A stretch of DNA of 64,000 nucleotides from Bartonella harrusi (GCF_024297065.1 NZ_CP101114.1:1364001-1428000); one strand, 5' to 3'; positions 1 to 9,012 are shown, numbered from the stretch's first letter. Notes: generated from the sequence alone by a model not told the origin. Numbers and translations: made by a program.

Positions 1-383
1 TCCTTATTTGGAGTATTTTATCTATTATCTTTACAATACCTGGGCTTCATGTGATTGGTAACACCGATAATACATGGGTCGCTCTATCAGTTATCACAGG
101 AATGCTATGCATTATGAGTTTTTATACATCCATCGCTGGTATTGTAAAATCAGAAACATTTCCTGCTTCAGTACGAGCAATAGGCGTTGGACTCTCTTAT
201 GCTATTGCCAATGCACTATTCGGCGGTTCCGCTGAATACGTAGCACTTGAATTAAAAGATCTTGGGTATGAAACTGTCTTCTATTTTTATATAACTGGCA
301 TGATGGTTATTGCATTCATTGCTATTCTCTTAATGCCCGATGCCCGCAAAGGGGGATATCTTCAAAATGATGATATCCATTAA
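1..383 (+). CDS. MFS transporter, metabolite:H+ symporter (KgtP/ProP-like), 3' part only
   Basis: This is the C-terminal third of a major facilitator transporter whose 5' end lies before the window. The frame is open from base 3, and its translation aligns with the last 127 residues or so of the two complete paralogues that follow, including the loop before TM10 and the closing acidic tail after the Gly-Gly-Tyr-Leu motif. The family (metabolite:H+ symporters such as KgtP and ProP) imports small organic acids or osmolytes with protons across the inner membrane. The substrate here cannot be read from the sequence. An intrinsic terminator follows 20 bases after the stop. Confidence 0.85.
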   Translation, partial: LIWSILSIIFTIPGLHVIGNTDNTWVALSVITGMLCIMSFYTSIAGIVKSETFPASVRAIGVGLSYAIANALFGGSAEYVALELKDLGYETVFYFYITGMMVIAFIAILLMPDARKGGYLQNDDIH

Positions 384-403
384 ATCTTTCTATGAAATTA
401 AAC

Positions 404-432
404 AAAAAAGCTCAATTTTTTGAGCTTTTTTT
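404..432 (+). terminator. Rho-independent terminator of the first MFS gene
   Basis: The arms AAAAAAGCTCAA and TTGAGCTTTTTT pair perfectly around a TTTT loop, and a T run follows. It lies directly downstream of the MFS stop codon. Confidence 0.85.
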
Positions 433-1514
433 ATTACAAAACTCATATAGAAAATTGAATATTTACAAAATGTTATACATATTTACTCAATAAGAAAAAC
501 AAGTAACTCTTCCCACTCTAGCATAAGCTTTGAAAAACCATCTCACTTTACTATAAGTGCATTATTTCCTCATTATCCTCATTTTATTACCTTTAAAATT
601 TATTTGATATATTTCAAAAAGCATCCGTTTTTTATCAAAATCAAAGCTAACAGAAGCTTTTTCAATAATAATCTCTTTGCTAGAAGTGACTTCTTCTTAT
701 GAAAAAAGCACACCTCTCCCCTTTAAAAGTGTTTTTTACAGCAAAAAAATTTTAACAAAGAAGGAACGACGTCTCCAGCTGTCAAGAAGGTGGACTATAA
801 CATTTTATGCATAGCAAGAACCATCTAAGAAAACACACGTTCATTGCTCCATGTGTAATCATTTCAATATAAAGCATATTACAGGCACCCTATATTTGTC
901 GATAAACAACAAACTATGACCTAACAAACAATGATGCTCTCTTTGTAAAGAAAAATTGAAAAACAAAATACAACAATAGTTTTCTTAATTAAACTTCAAA
1001 GCCGCCTTATCAATAAAGATAACATCCGTCAAAACTTAATAACAAAAGCTTTTGTTAGAATTAAAGAAAAAAATATTTTTGACAAAGCTATTGATTATAA
1101 AGAAATATACATTCTTTAAGCATACCATTTTTATATTCTCTCCTAAAAAGTCAACAAGGCAACTAATTTTAAGAAAAAATACAAGTTCCCTCTTCCCCAA
1201 ACGGAACACATAACCTATAAATTAAATCGTATTTGTGAACATAAGCTCACCTCCTCTTTCACTACCTTTTCAACCTAAACAAGCCGTGCCCTTGTTAAAC
1301 AAGCAATAAAAATTCAAGAAACACCTTCGTGTAAGTATTACCGTTGCTTTTATTTTAACACAAAAAAGAAAAACGCAAAATTTTATAAAAAGATACCTCT
1401 CATAAAGCAACTCAAACATCTTTCAAAAAAGAATTATTATAATTGAATTTTTGTAACTTAAACTGTAAACAACTTTAAAGAGAAAAAATAAAAGAATTAA
1501 AAGGGGAATACTTC
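433..1514. other. Long AT-rich intergenic region, no convincing gene
   Basis: About 1.1 kb of very AT-rich sequence separates two transporter paralogues. I see no ORF with a ribosome binding site and no known RNA. The last 90 bases resemble the leader of the next paralogue (around 3262-3346): both carry an AATTATTATAA-type stretch, a TTGAATTTT block and the AAAAGGGGA ribosome binding site, so the leader was duplicated together with the gene. Confidence 0.6.
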
Positions 1515-2822
1515 ATGAAAAATGAAACAACTTTAGCACCACATGATACAAGAAAACGTATCTTTGCTATCATATCCAGCGCTTCAGGGAATCTGGTAGA
1601 ATGGTATGATTTTTACGCTTACTCATTTACGTCGATTTATTTTGCATCACAATTTTTTCCTTCAGATAATGATACCGTTACACAACTATTAAAAGTCGCC
1701 GGAATCTTTTTTATTGGTTTTCTTATGCGCCCAATTGGAGCATGGCTCTTCGGCTTTATTGCTGATCGTTATGGACGCAAACGCTCAATGCTTATTTCGG
1801 TTTTTATGATGTGTTGTGGCTCTTTTCTTATTGCTATACTTCCCACTTATGAAACTTGGGGAATAACAGCCGCATTCCTATTACTTTTAATCCGTATGTT
1901 TCAAGGGCTTTCAGTTGGCGGTGAATACGGTACAACAGCAACTTATATGAGTGAAGTTTCTCTCAAAAATCGTCGCGGGCTCCTTGCTTCCTTCCAATAT
2001 GCGACAACGATCTCAGGACAACTTATTGCCAGCTTTATTATATTTGCTTTATCACTTTATCTCACTGAAGATCAGTTAAAAGCATGGGGATGGCGCATTC
2101 CCTTTGTGATTGGTGGGATAGCAGCAATCGTTGCATTTTATCTGCGTCGTTCGCTTCATGAAACAACCACCAAAGAAAGCCGCTCTCAACAACATGCCGG
2201 TAGTATAAAAGAGCTTTTACGCAACCACAAAAAGGCTTTCTTTCTGGTTATCGGCTTTACCGCGGGAGGTTCGCTCACATTTTATACATACACCACTTAC
2301 ATGCAAAAATATCTGATCACAACCACCGGATTTGATAAACAAACTGCAACAACAATAATGACCGCTGCACTTTTTATTTTTGTGTTGCTCCAACCCCTCT
2401 TTGGTTTTCTAGCCGATAAAATTGGAGCAAGAGCTTCGCTCATCAGTTGGAGTAGCTTATCAATTATTTGCACAATTCCCGTGCTTAAAACGATTGGTAA
2501 TGCGCACAATCCATGGGTTGCACTTTTAATCATCATTGCAATGCTTTGTATTATGAGTCTTTATACCTCTATTGCTGGGATCATAAAAGCAGAACTATTC
2601 CCTGCTTCAATCCGAGCAATCGGCGTTGGATTTGCTTTTGCCATCGGTAATGCACTCTTTGGTGGTTCAGCTGAATATGTAGCATTTGGGCTAAAAACTA
2701 TGGGATATGAAACTGTCTTTTCTTTTTATATAATTGGTATGATGATCATTGCACTCATCTCAATTCTCTTAATGCCAGATATAGATAAAGGAGGATATCT
2801 TAAAGAGGATGAAATTCTTTAA
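1515..2822 (+). CDS. MFS transporter, metabolite:H+ symporter (KgtP/ProP-like), copy 2
   Basis: A 435-residue inner membrane transporter with about twelve hydrophobic segments. The N-terminus has the family hallmark Gly-Asn-Leu-Val-Glu-Trp-Tyr-Asp-Phe-Tyr near residues 26-35, typical of KgtP (alpha-ketoglutarate) and ProP (proline/betaine) symporters. The MFS motif A loop between TM2 and TM3 reads GFIADRYGRKRSM. A second motif A-like loop, FGFLADKIGAR, precedes TM9. The start is set by AAAAGGGGA eight bases before the ATG. It is a close paralogue of the genes on either side, so this is a tandem family expansion. Substrate: small dicarboxylate or zwitterion by family, unproven. Confidence 0.9.
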   Translation: MKNETTLAPHDTRKRIFAIISSASGNLVEWYDFYAYSFTSIYFASQFFPSDNDTVTQLLKVAGIFFIGFLMRPIGAWLFGFIADRYGRKRSMLISVFMMCCGSFLIAILPTYETWGITAAFLLLLIRMFQGLSVGGEYGTTATYMSEVSLKNRRGLLASFQYATTISGQLIASFIIFALSLYLTEDQLKAWGWRIPFVIGGIAAIVAFYLRRSLHETTTKESRSQQHAGSIKELLRNHKKAFFLVIGFTAGGSLTFYTYTTYMQKYLITTTGFDKQTATTIMTAALFIFVLLQPLFGFLADKIGARASLISWSSLSIICTIPVLKTIGNAHNPWVALLIIIAMLCIMSLYTSIAGIIKAELFPASIRAIGVGFAFAIGNALFGGSAEYVAFGLKTMGYETVFSFYIIGMMIIALISILLMPDIDKGGYLKEDEIL

Positions 2823-2838
2823 GTTTTCTACGCACAAT

Positions 2839-2868
2839 AAAAAAGCCCAAACACAATTGGGCTTTTTT
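2839..2868 (+). terminator. Rho-independent terminator of MFS copy 2
   Basis: AAAAAAGCCCAA and TTGGGCTTTTTT form a 12-bp stem with a six-base loop, 16 bases after the stop codon. The stem is nearly the same as that after MFS copy 3, so the terminator was copied with the gene. Confidence 0.88.
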
Positions 2869-3000
2869 ATCATGAAGATGCAAATATTCAATAAAAACAA
2901 CAACGAATATAAAATCTTTCACTTCTTATAGCGCACTCTACAGAAAAATACCCTTCTCATCTATAAGATAAAGAATACCCTTATAAGACTCTGTATAATA

Positions 3001-3195
3001 TAGATTTTATCAAATATCTTTAATTGCTCAACGACGAAATAATAAAAAGTTATATAACTTTTCTGCACTCTCTAAACATCCTCTTAGCAAAGTTTAGAAC
3101 AGCGATTTAAGCACTCTTTTGACCAATATTTCATCTCGCTTGAAGCTATTTTGCAACATACGTCGCTTTTATGTTCGATGTAATGACCTCCCTCC
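3001..3195 (-). pseudogene. Decayed copy of the DUF2853 gene
   Basis: Read beside the intact DUF2853 gene (4739-5044), this spacer shows clear DNA similarity in the same orientation and in the same place relative to the preceding MFS gene. It starts with TAGATTTTATCAA (intact copy TAAATTTTATCAA) and shares the AAATAATAAAAAGT block, a CTCT/CTCC-AAACATC / AGACATC block and an ACAGC...GCAC block. Small indels destroy the reading frame, and the middle of the gene is missing. The end near 3195 is less certain. There a TGACC-TCCCTCCCC stretch recalls the start and ribosome binding site of the intact gene. It is the relic of a duplicated MFS plus DUF2853 unit. Confidence 0.6.
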
Positions 3196-3346
3196 CCACA
3201 AAACACAATCCTCAAAAAACGCAAGCTTATATCCCCCGACAAGCCTTCTGAAAGAGCTTGCATAAAAAATTATTATTATAACAATTGAATTTTGATGATA
3301 CAATCGTAAAAAAATATAAACTATAAATCTAAAAGGGGAGCACTTC

Positions 3347-4654
3347 ATGAAAAATGAAACAACTTTAATACAACATAATACAAGAAAGCGTATTTTCGCC
3401 ATTATATCGAGTGCATCAGGAAATTTGGTAGAGTGGTATGATTTTTACGCTTACTCATTTACATCGATTTACTTTGCGCCACAATTTTTTCCTTCAGATG
3501 GCGATATTGTTACCCAATTTTTAAAAACAGCAGGAATCTTCTTTATTGGTTTTCTTATGCGCCCAATTGGCAGTTGGCTGTTTGGCTTTATTGCTGATCG
3601 TTATGGACGCAAAAACTCAATGCTTATCTCTATTCTTATGATGTGTGTGGGGTCTTTTCTCATTGCCGTACTTCCTACTTATGAAACTTTAGGGAGAACT
3701 GCTGTAATTCTTCTGCTCCTCATCCGAATGATGCAAGGACTTTCAGCAGGTGGTGAATATGGTACAGCGGCAACTTATATCAGCGAGATTTCCCTTAAAA
3801 ATCATCGTGGTCTCTTTGCTTCTTTCCAATCTGGCACACTCATTACTGGCCAACTTTTAGCCAGTTTTATTATCTTTATTTTGGCACTTTATCTAACAGA
3901 AGACCAATTAAGAACATGGGGCTGGCGTATTCCTTTTGCGATTGGTGGACTAGCAGCAGTAGTTGCACTTTATCTACGTCGTTCGCTTCATGAAACAACC
4001 ACAAAAGAAAGCCGTTCTAGGAAACAAACTGGGAGTCTTAAAGAACTTCTAAGTAAACACACAAAAGCCTTCTTTGTCATTGTTATCTTCGCCTCTGGAG
4101 GATCTCTAACATTTTACACCTGTACAACTTATATGCAAAAATATCTCATCACCACCACCGGATTTGATAAACATACCGCAACAACGATAATGACTGCGGC
4201 ACTCTTTATTTTCATACTACTCCAACCCATATTTGGTATCCTAGCGGATAAGATTGGGACAAAGAATTTGCTTATCCTTTGGAGTGCACTCTCAACTCTC
4301 TTTACGATTCCTGGACTTGTCATAATCGGTCACACACATAATCCATGGATTGCGCTGTCAACCATTCTTGGAATATTGTGTATTATGAGCATGTATACAT
4401 CCATCTCTGGTGTCGTAAAATCAGCGATGTTTCCTTCTTCAGTACGCGCACTAGGCGTTGGTGTCTCCCATGCTATTGGTAATGCATTACTTGGTGGTTC
4501 TGCCGAATATGTAGCACTTGGATTAAAAAATATGGGACATGAATCATTCTTCTACTTTTACGTAACCGTCGTGATGATCTTTGCATTCATTGCCACCCTC
4601 TTTATACCCGATATGAGTAAAGGAGGATATCTTCAAGAAGGCAAAATGAACTAA
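3347..4654 (+). CDS. MFS transporter, metabolite:H+ symporter (KgtP/ProP-like), copy 3
   Basis: A 435-residue, twelve-helix transporter of the same length as copy 2 and highly similar along its whole length. It keeps the N-terminal Gly-Asn-Leu-Val-Glu-Trp-Tyr-Asp motif and the loop 2-3 motif GFIADRYGRKNSM. The start ATG follows AAAAGGGGAGC, almost the same leader as copy 2. Differences cluster in the transmembrane segments (for example TM5, TM6 and the last helices), which could mean different substrates, but the sequence does not name them. A terminator follows 16 bases after the stop. The convergent DUF2853 gene lies downstream. Confidence 0.9.
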   Translation: MKNETTLIQHNTRKRIFAIISSASGNLVEWYDFYAYSFTSIYFAPQFFPSDGDIVTQFLKTAGIFFIGFLMRPIGSWLFGFIADRYGRKNSMLISILMMCVGSFLIAVLPTYETLGRTAVILLLLIRMMQGLSAGGEYGTAATYISEISLKNHRGLFASFQSGTLITGQLLASFIIFILALYLTEDQLRTWGWRIPFAIGGLAAVVALYLRRSLHETTTKESRSRKQTGSLKELLSKHTKAFFVIVIFASGGSLTFYTCTTYMQKYLITTTGFDKHTATTIMTAALFIFILLQPIFGILADKIGTKNLLILWSALSTLFTIPGLVIIGHTHNPWIALSTILGILCIMSMYTSISGVVKSAMFPSSVRALGVGVSHAIGNALLGGSAEYVALGLKNMGHESFFYFYVTVVMIFAFIATLFIPDMSKGGYLQEGKMN

Positions 4655-4670
4655 CCCCTCTTTGCAAAAC

Positions 4671-4698
4671 AAAAAGCCCAAAGAATTTTGGGCTTTTT
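4671..4698 (+). terminator. Rho-independent terminator of MFS copy 3
   Basis: AAAAAGCCCAA and TTTGGGCTTTTT pair around a short AGAAT loop and are followed by more T. The hairpin may also serve the convergent DUF2853 gene, since the stem carries A runs on one side and T runs on the other. Confidence 0.85.
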
Positions 4699-4738
4699 TA
4701 TCATTATCGAGATCGAGCAAAATTTCGTTGCAAATTGT

Positions 4739-5044
4739 TTAAATTTTATCAAGCGCGTTGAGTTGCTTGGCTACCAAATAATAAAAAGTCATACGACTTT
4801 TTCTACGATCTCCAGACATCATTTCTGCAACTTTCGCAACAGCTGTTTTAGCACTTTTCTCATCCGCCCCCAATACATCTTTAATCCATTTTTCAACACG
4901 CTCTAACTCTTTTGGATCCGATGTCGCAACAAGCGATGCATCCTGCTTTTTCATCACCAAAGCTAAGCGATGGCCCAGCCGTTTTATTGCATCCTCATCG
5001 GGATTTTGGTCATATAATTTAATATCTGCTAGATCACTGGTCAT
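4739..5044 (-). CDS. DUF2853 family protein
   Basis: A 101-residue soluble, charged protein that I match to the DUF2853 family (small alphaproteobacterial proteins of unknown function). It has a helical N-terminal half rich in Asp/Glu/Lys and a C-terminal Arg-rich stretch followed by FYYLVAKQLNAL. The start is the ATG at 5044, placed 7 bases after GGAGAGGAG. A TTG at 5065 would extend the frame but sits inside the ribosome binding site. It converges on MFS copy 3 and is followed on its other side by the tmRNA gene. A decayed copy is found behind MFS copy 2. Confidence 0.75.
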   Translation of the reverse strand: MTSDLADIKLYDQNPDEDAIKRLGHRLALVMKKQDASLVATSDPKELERVEKWIKDVLGADEKSAKTAVAKVAEMMSGDRRKSRMTFYYLVAKQLNALDKI

Positions 5045-5175
5045 TGTGCACCATCTCCTCTCCAAAAATTAGCGGATGTACTTTACAACCGCATAACATA
5101 GCTTCATAAATAACTAGAGGATTTAAAATATTAACAACCCCCCTTTTCTAAAGACTGTTCTTCATCTATATTTAA

Positions 5176-5485
5176 GGGGTTGGCTTGCCAGCTATGGTAA
5201 TAAATGGACAATGAAATAAACTTATTGGACCCGGGGGCGGTACCCGGCGCCTCCACCAAAATATAATGAAAATTATATTTTGGTGGGGGCGAAATAGGAT
5301 CGACAAGAGTGTAAAGATTGCTCTTTTACTCGGCATAGTACCACCGTTATCGGACTAAATGAGTAGTTGCAAATGACAACTATGCGGAAGCACGTCTCGC
5401 CGCTTGAGGTGGTGTGAATGCTTCAAATTAAGCCTTAAACCGTCGCAGGTTTAAGCGGGGTTCGAAGGCACCTGGCAACAGAAGC
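5176..5485 (+). ncRNA. ssrA: tmRNA, permuted two-piece form
   Basis: Rescues stalled ribosomes by acting as a tRNA and then as an mRNA for a degradation tag. The gene is circularly permuted as in alphaproteobacteria. The acceptor piece comes first and ends in CCA at 5256-5258. The coding piece starts at about 5285 with GGGGGCG, which pairs with CGCCTCC before the CCA (one G-U pair) to form the acceptor stem. The tag frame runs 5369-5407 and encodes ANDNYAEARLAA, then TGA. The long pairing that joins the two pieces is visible: TTGCCAG (5185-5191) with CTGGCAA (5472-5478). Outer ends are approximate. sspB, the adaptor for tagged proteins, is the next gene. Confidence 0.93.
5253..5286 (+). other. 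Processing hairpin between the two tmRNA pieces
   Basis: CCACCAAAATATAAT and ATTATATTTTGGTGG form a perfect 15-bp stem closed by a GAAA tetraloop. It extends the acceptor stem through the CCA end, so precursor cleavage must open this helix to free the 3' CCA and the 5' end of the coding piece. Confidence 0.8.
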
Positions 5486-5675
5486 CTTCACTTTTATAAA
5501 TATCACCAATTCATCTTCCAGATATTACCAGATATTATTTATCATAAAATCTCATATTATTTTTTCCGTTGATTTAAGTGCATATGAGACAAAATATTGC
5601 TAGCTTAAAAAGACATTCTATTGCACAATATCACGCATACTCATCTACCATGTGAAATAAAAGGAATAAACTTCG

Positions 5676-6221
5676 ATGATTCAAGATCAAATCCGCTACG
5701 ATATTCTCGTTCAGGATGCGCTTCGTGGGGTTATCCGTAAAGTTTTATCGGAGGTTTCTAAAGCAGGTCTTCCGGGAAACCACCATTTTTTTATTACCTT
5801 TTTGACAAATGCTCCAGGCGTAAAAATTTCTCCCCGGCTTAAAGGCCGCTATCCAGAGCAAATGACAATCGTCTTACAACACCAGTTTAGAGATTTAAGT
5901 GTTTCGGAAACTGCCTTCGAAGTTACTCTGTCTTTTAGAGAAATTAGCGAGAAACTCGTGATTCCCTTTACTTCTATTCAGGTATTTTATGACCCTATAG
6001 CAGCATTTGAAGCAGCATTTGACCTCCCTTCAAACTTGGTTTCTGGAGAAAGTGAAAATTCAGAAAATGCTCCAAGCACACCTCTTGCTTTATCAGACAA
6101 ACAAAAAAAAGAACACGCACTGATAAAAGAACAAAAAACGAGCACAAGTGAGGATTCCTCAAACAATGATATCAAGCAAAGTGCTGATGTTGTCTCTTTA
6201 GATTCTTTTCGAAAAAAATAA
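5676..6221 (+). CDS. sspB: SspB-like ClpXP adaptor (alphaproteobacterial type)
   Basis: A 181-residue soluble protein. Residues 1-115 form the SspB-type fold that binds the ssrA tag: a helical start, then beta strands with HHFFITFLTNAPGV and a TIVLQHQFRDL segment. The tail (about 125-181) is acidic, Ser/Gln-rich and disordered, and ends in a short SADVVSLDSFRKK segment, as expected for the ClpX-docking tail of SspB-alpha. It hands tmRNA-tagged proteins to ClpXP. It starts about 190 bases after ssrA on the same strand, which supports the call. The ATG follows AAAAGGAATAAACTTCG. Two small genes follow closely. Confidence 0.85.
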   Translation: MIQDQIRYDILVQDALRGVIRKVLSEVSKAGLPGNHHFFITFLTNAPGVKISPRLKGRYPEQMTIVLQHQFRDLSVSETAFEVTLSFREISEKLVIPFTSIQVFYDPIAAFEAAFDLPSNLVSGESENSENAPSTPLALSDKQKKEHALIKEQKTSTSEDSSNNDIKQSADVVSLDSFRKK

Positions 6222-6234
6222 CGAAAACTTGCTC

Positions 6235-6417
6235 ATGACTAAACTTATTAATCTTCGTCAGTTTCAAAAACAGAAAAAGCGTGCAAAACAAGCTCTTCAT
6301 GCAGAGGAAAAACGTTATCGTTTTGGCCGAACAAAAGCGGAAAAGCTTTTTGAACAAAAACAATCTTTGAAAACGCAAAGATTTCTTGATCAAAATTACT
6401 TAGAGCGCCAAGAATAA
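6235..6417 (+). CDS. DUF4169 family small basic protein
   Basis: A 60-residue, very basic, helical protein starting MTKLINLRQFQKQKKRAKQ, which I match to DUF4169 (function unknown). The start is the ATG at 6235, 13 bases after the sspB stop. A TTG at 6229 is a weaker alternative. The next gene starts 5 bases after its stop, so sspB, this gene and the ribbon-helix-helix gene probably form one operon. Confidence 0.65.
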   Translation: MTKLINLRQFQKQKKRAKQALHAEEKRYRFGRTKAEKLFEQKQSLKTQRFLDQNYLERQE

Positions 6418-6422
6418 AAATC

Positions 6423-6674
6423 ATGCATGAAGATTATTTCATCGATTGGTCAAAAGTAATTTTGCGAAAAATATCTGTTCGAATTGATGGACATGCAACA
6501 AGCGTATCTTTAGAACAACCTTTTTTAGACATTCTCAAAGCTATAGCGCGAAAAAAAGGACAATCTTTAGCCTTTATTATCACCGATATTGACAGCAAAA
6601 GACCACCGCAAGTGAATCTTTCGGCTTCGTTACGCATTTATGCACTTCAAAGCGTTCTCACCCAACGCATGTAA
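6423..6674 (+). CDS. Ribbon-helix-helix domain protein
   Basis: An 83-residue protein whose residues 12-65 fit the ribbon-helix-helix family found as single-domain proteins in alphaproteobacteria (RHH_4 type). There is a strand VRIDGHATSVSLEQPF, then helix FLDILKAIARKKG and helix LAFIITDIDSKRP, followed by a short SASLRIYALQSVL helix. Such domains bind DNA as dimers through the strand. The target is unknown. It is the third gene of the putative sspB operon. Confidence 0.7.
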   Translation: MHEDYFIDWSKVILRKISVRIDGHATSVSLEQPFLDILKAIARKKGQSLAFIITDIDSKRPPQVNLSASLRIYALQSVLTQRM

Positions 6675-6792
6675 TATTTGTTTTTAGTTTTTAAAATTTC
6701 TGTCTTATTACGTAACCAAAACTATTGCTTTTTAAAGAAAATATTTTTTGGCTCTAGCGCTTAAATGAAAAAAAGACTACACAAAAGATACA

Positions 6793-9012
6793 ATGAGTAA
6801 TTTTCTTAATAACATACCCTTTTTTGAAGACGACGCCTCTCTCCATAATAAAAAGAGCTCTAGAACCACTCCACACACTGTAAAAGAAAAAATGCAATGT
6901 GATGGCGATTATTTGCAACAACTCAATCCAGAACAGCGGCAAGCCGTCATGAATACAGAAGGGCCTCTTTTGGTTCTTGCCGGTGCTGGTACTGGAAAAA
7001 CGCGTGTTTTAACGACGCGCATTTCTCACATTTTACATTCTGGTTTTGCCTCTCCTAAGCAAATACTTGCTGTAACCTTCACCAACAAAGCAGCACGCGA
7101 AATGAAAATGCGTATTGGCACGCTTATTGGAGAAATTGTTGAAGGCATGCCTTGGCTTGGAACTTTTCATTCCACAGGAGCAAAAATTTTGCGCCGCCAC
7201 GCAGAACTTGTTGGCTTAAAAAACAACTTTACAATTCTTGATAGCGATGATGTCCTGCGACTATTAAAACAGCTTATTCAAGCTGAAGGATTAGATGATA
7301 AACGTTGGCCCGCACGCAACCTTTCTATAATGATTGATTCTTGGAAAAACCAAGGGCTTTCACCAGAACATCTTTCAGAAAAAGATGCTTATGCCTTTGG
7401 CAACGGTATGGGGCGAAAACTTTACCATAGCTACCAGGAAAGATTAAAAAGTCTCAATGCCTGTGACTTTGGCGACCTTCTTCTTCATTCACTCTCTCTT
7501 TTCCAACATAATCCAGATATTCTCCGCGGATATCATTCTGAATTTCGCTATATTCTTGTTGATGAATATCAAGACACCAATACAGCACAATATCTTTGGC
7601 TTCGTCTTTTGGCGCAACAGCTAGAAGGACAACCTGTCAACCTTTGTTGTGTTGGCGATGATGACCAATCTATTTACGGATGGCGTGGTGCTAAAGTCGA
7701 AAATATATTACGTTTTGAGAAAGATTTTCCTTCTGCAAAAATTATTCGCTTAGAACGCAATTATCGTTCAACATCACACATACTCAAAACAGCTTCTCAT
7801 CTCATTTCCCATAACCAAGAAAGACTTGGAAAAACACTTTTTTCTGATCAAATAACGACCGAAGGAGGAAAGGTAAAAGTCCATGAATCCTGGGATTCAA
7901 GAGAGGAAGCACGTGCAATTGGAGAAGAAATTGAACAAACGCAACAAGCCGGTCATTCATTAAATCATATAGCAATATTAGTGCGCGCATCATTTCAGAT
8001 GCGTGAATTTGAAGATCGCTTTGTAACTCTTGGTCTTAACTACCGTGTCATTGGTGGTCCACGCTTTTATGAACGAATGGAAATACGTGATGCCATGGCT
8101 TACTTACGTGTTGTGGTCCAACCAGCAGATGATTTAGCCTTTGAGCGCATTATTAATACACCTAGACGCGGCTTAGGAGATGCAACCTTACGCACTCTTT
8201 ATGAGAGTGCACGTGCACGCTCTATTCCCCTCTTTGCTTCTGCTACTGAAATCATTGAAACGGACGAGCTAAAGCCCAAGATACGCAGTGCCTTACGAAA
8301 TATTGTCGAAGATTTTCGCCGCTGGCAAAATATGCTGCCATACACACCCCATAAAGAACTTACCGAAACAATTCTTGATGAATCAGGCTACACAACGATG
8401 TGGCTAGAAGATCGCTCACCAGAAGCACCAACACGGCTAGAAAATCTCAAAGAAATGGTCCGCTCTATGGAACAATTTGAAAGCCTTCACAGCTTTTTAG
8501 AACATGTTGCACTGGTAATGGATGCTGAAAAAAATGACAATACTGATGCTGTTAACATCATGACTCTTCATTCAGCCAAAGGGCTTGAATTTGAAACAGT
8601 TTTTCTTCCTGGTTGGGAAGAAGGTCTCTTCCCCCACCAACGTTCATTAGATGAAGGCGGCCGTTTGGGTTTAGAAGAAGAACGGCGATTAGCTTATGTA
8701 GGGCTGACGAGAGCAAAAAAACATTTGCATATATGGTTTGTCTCTAATCGAAGAGTTCACGGACTTTGGCAATCCACACACCCCTCACGTTTTCTCGAAG
8801 AATTACCAGAAGAACATATAGAAGTTATAAAAATGGGAACCTCTTATGGTGGTTATGGCAACTCTTCTTTTAAACACCATAGTTCGTTTTATAATGATTA
8901 TTCCACACGGGAACAAAAGCGCACAAAAAAAATATTGAAGGAAAAGTCATTACCCAATCAGTCTCTCAAGCACCCTCCAATTTTGTCATCAATGATCGGA
9001 TTTTTCATATAA
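6793..9012 (+). CDS. uvrD: UvrD/PcrA-type ATP-dependent DNA helicase, C-terminus frameshifted
   Basis: Superfamily 1A 3'-5' DNA helicase for repair and replication-fork work. Visible motifs: Q-motif LNPEQRQAV (about 44-52), Walker A GAGTGKT (64-70), Walker B VDEYQDTN (about 255), motif III GDDDQSIYGWRG (about 288), motif V TLHSAKGLEFETVF (about 586) and motif VI YVGLTRAKK (about 636). As written the frame ends at 9012 with residues unlike the family. After an A8 tract (8925-8932) a different frame continues to a stop at 9117-9119. It encodes a segment from VINDRIFHIKFGYG to VLDNFVSKA that resembles the Tudor-like C-terminal domain of PcrA/UvrD, which contacts RNA polymerase. One more A would restore the full 775-residue protein. 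Confidence 0.9.
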   Translation: MSNFLNNIPFFEDDASLHNKKSSRTTPHTVKEKMQCDGDYLQQLNPEQRQAVMNTEGPLLVLAGAGTGKTRVLTTRISHILHSGFASPKQILAVTFTNKAAREMKMRIGTLIGEIVEGMPWLGTFHSTGAKILRRHAELVGLKNNFTILDSDDVLRLLKQLIQAEGLDDKRWPARNLSIMIDSWKNQGLSPEHLSEKDAYAFGNGMGRKLYHSYQERLKSLNACDFGDLLLHSLSLFQHNPDILRGYHSEFRYILVDEYQDTNTAQYLWLRLLAQQLEGQPVNLCCVGDDDQSIYGWRGAKVENILRFEKDFPSAKIIRLERNYRSTSHILKTASHLISHNQERLGKTLFSDQITTEGGKVKVHESWDSREEARAIGEEIEQTQQAGHSLNHIAILVRASFQMREFEDRFVTLGLNYRVIGGPRFYERMEIRDAMAYLRVVVQPADDLAFERIINTPRRGLGDATLRTLYESARARSIPLFASATEIIETDELKPKIRSALRNIVEDFRRWQNMLPYTPHKELTETILDESGYTTMWLEDRSPEAPTRLENLKEMVRSMEQFESLHSFLEHVALVMDAEKNDNTDAVNIMTLHSAKGLEFETVFLPGWEEGLFPHQRSLDEGGRLGLEEERRLAYVGLTRAKKHLHIWFVSNRRVHGLWQSTHPSRFLEELPEEHIEVIKMGTSYGGYGNSSFKHHSSFYNDYSTREQKRTKKILKEKSLPNQSLKHPPILSSMIGFFI

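Noticed and set aside
5461..5500. GAAGGC/GCCTTC hairpin as a terminator of ssrA
   Set aside because: It overlaps the CTGGCAA strand that pairs with the acceptor piece and has only a short T stretch, so it was not listed as a separate terminator.
6754..6942. Frame antisense to the start of the helicase gene
   Set aside because: Shadow of the real gene.
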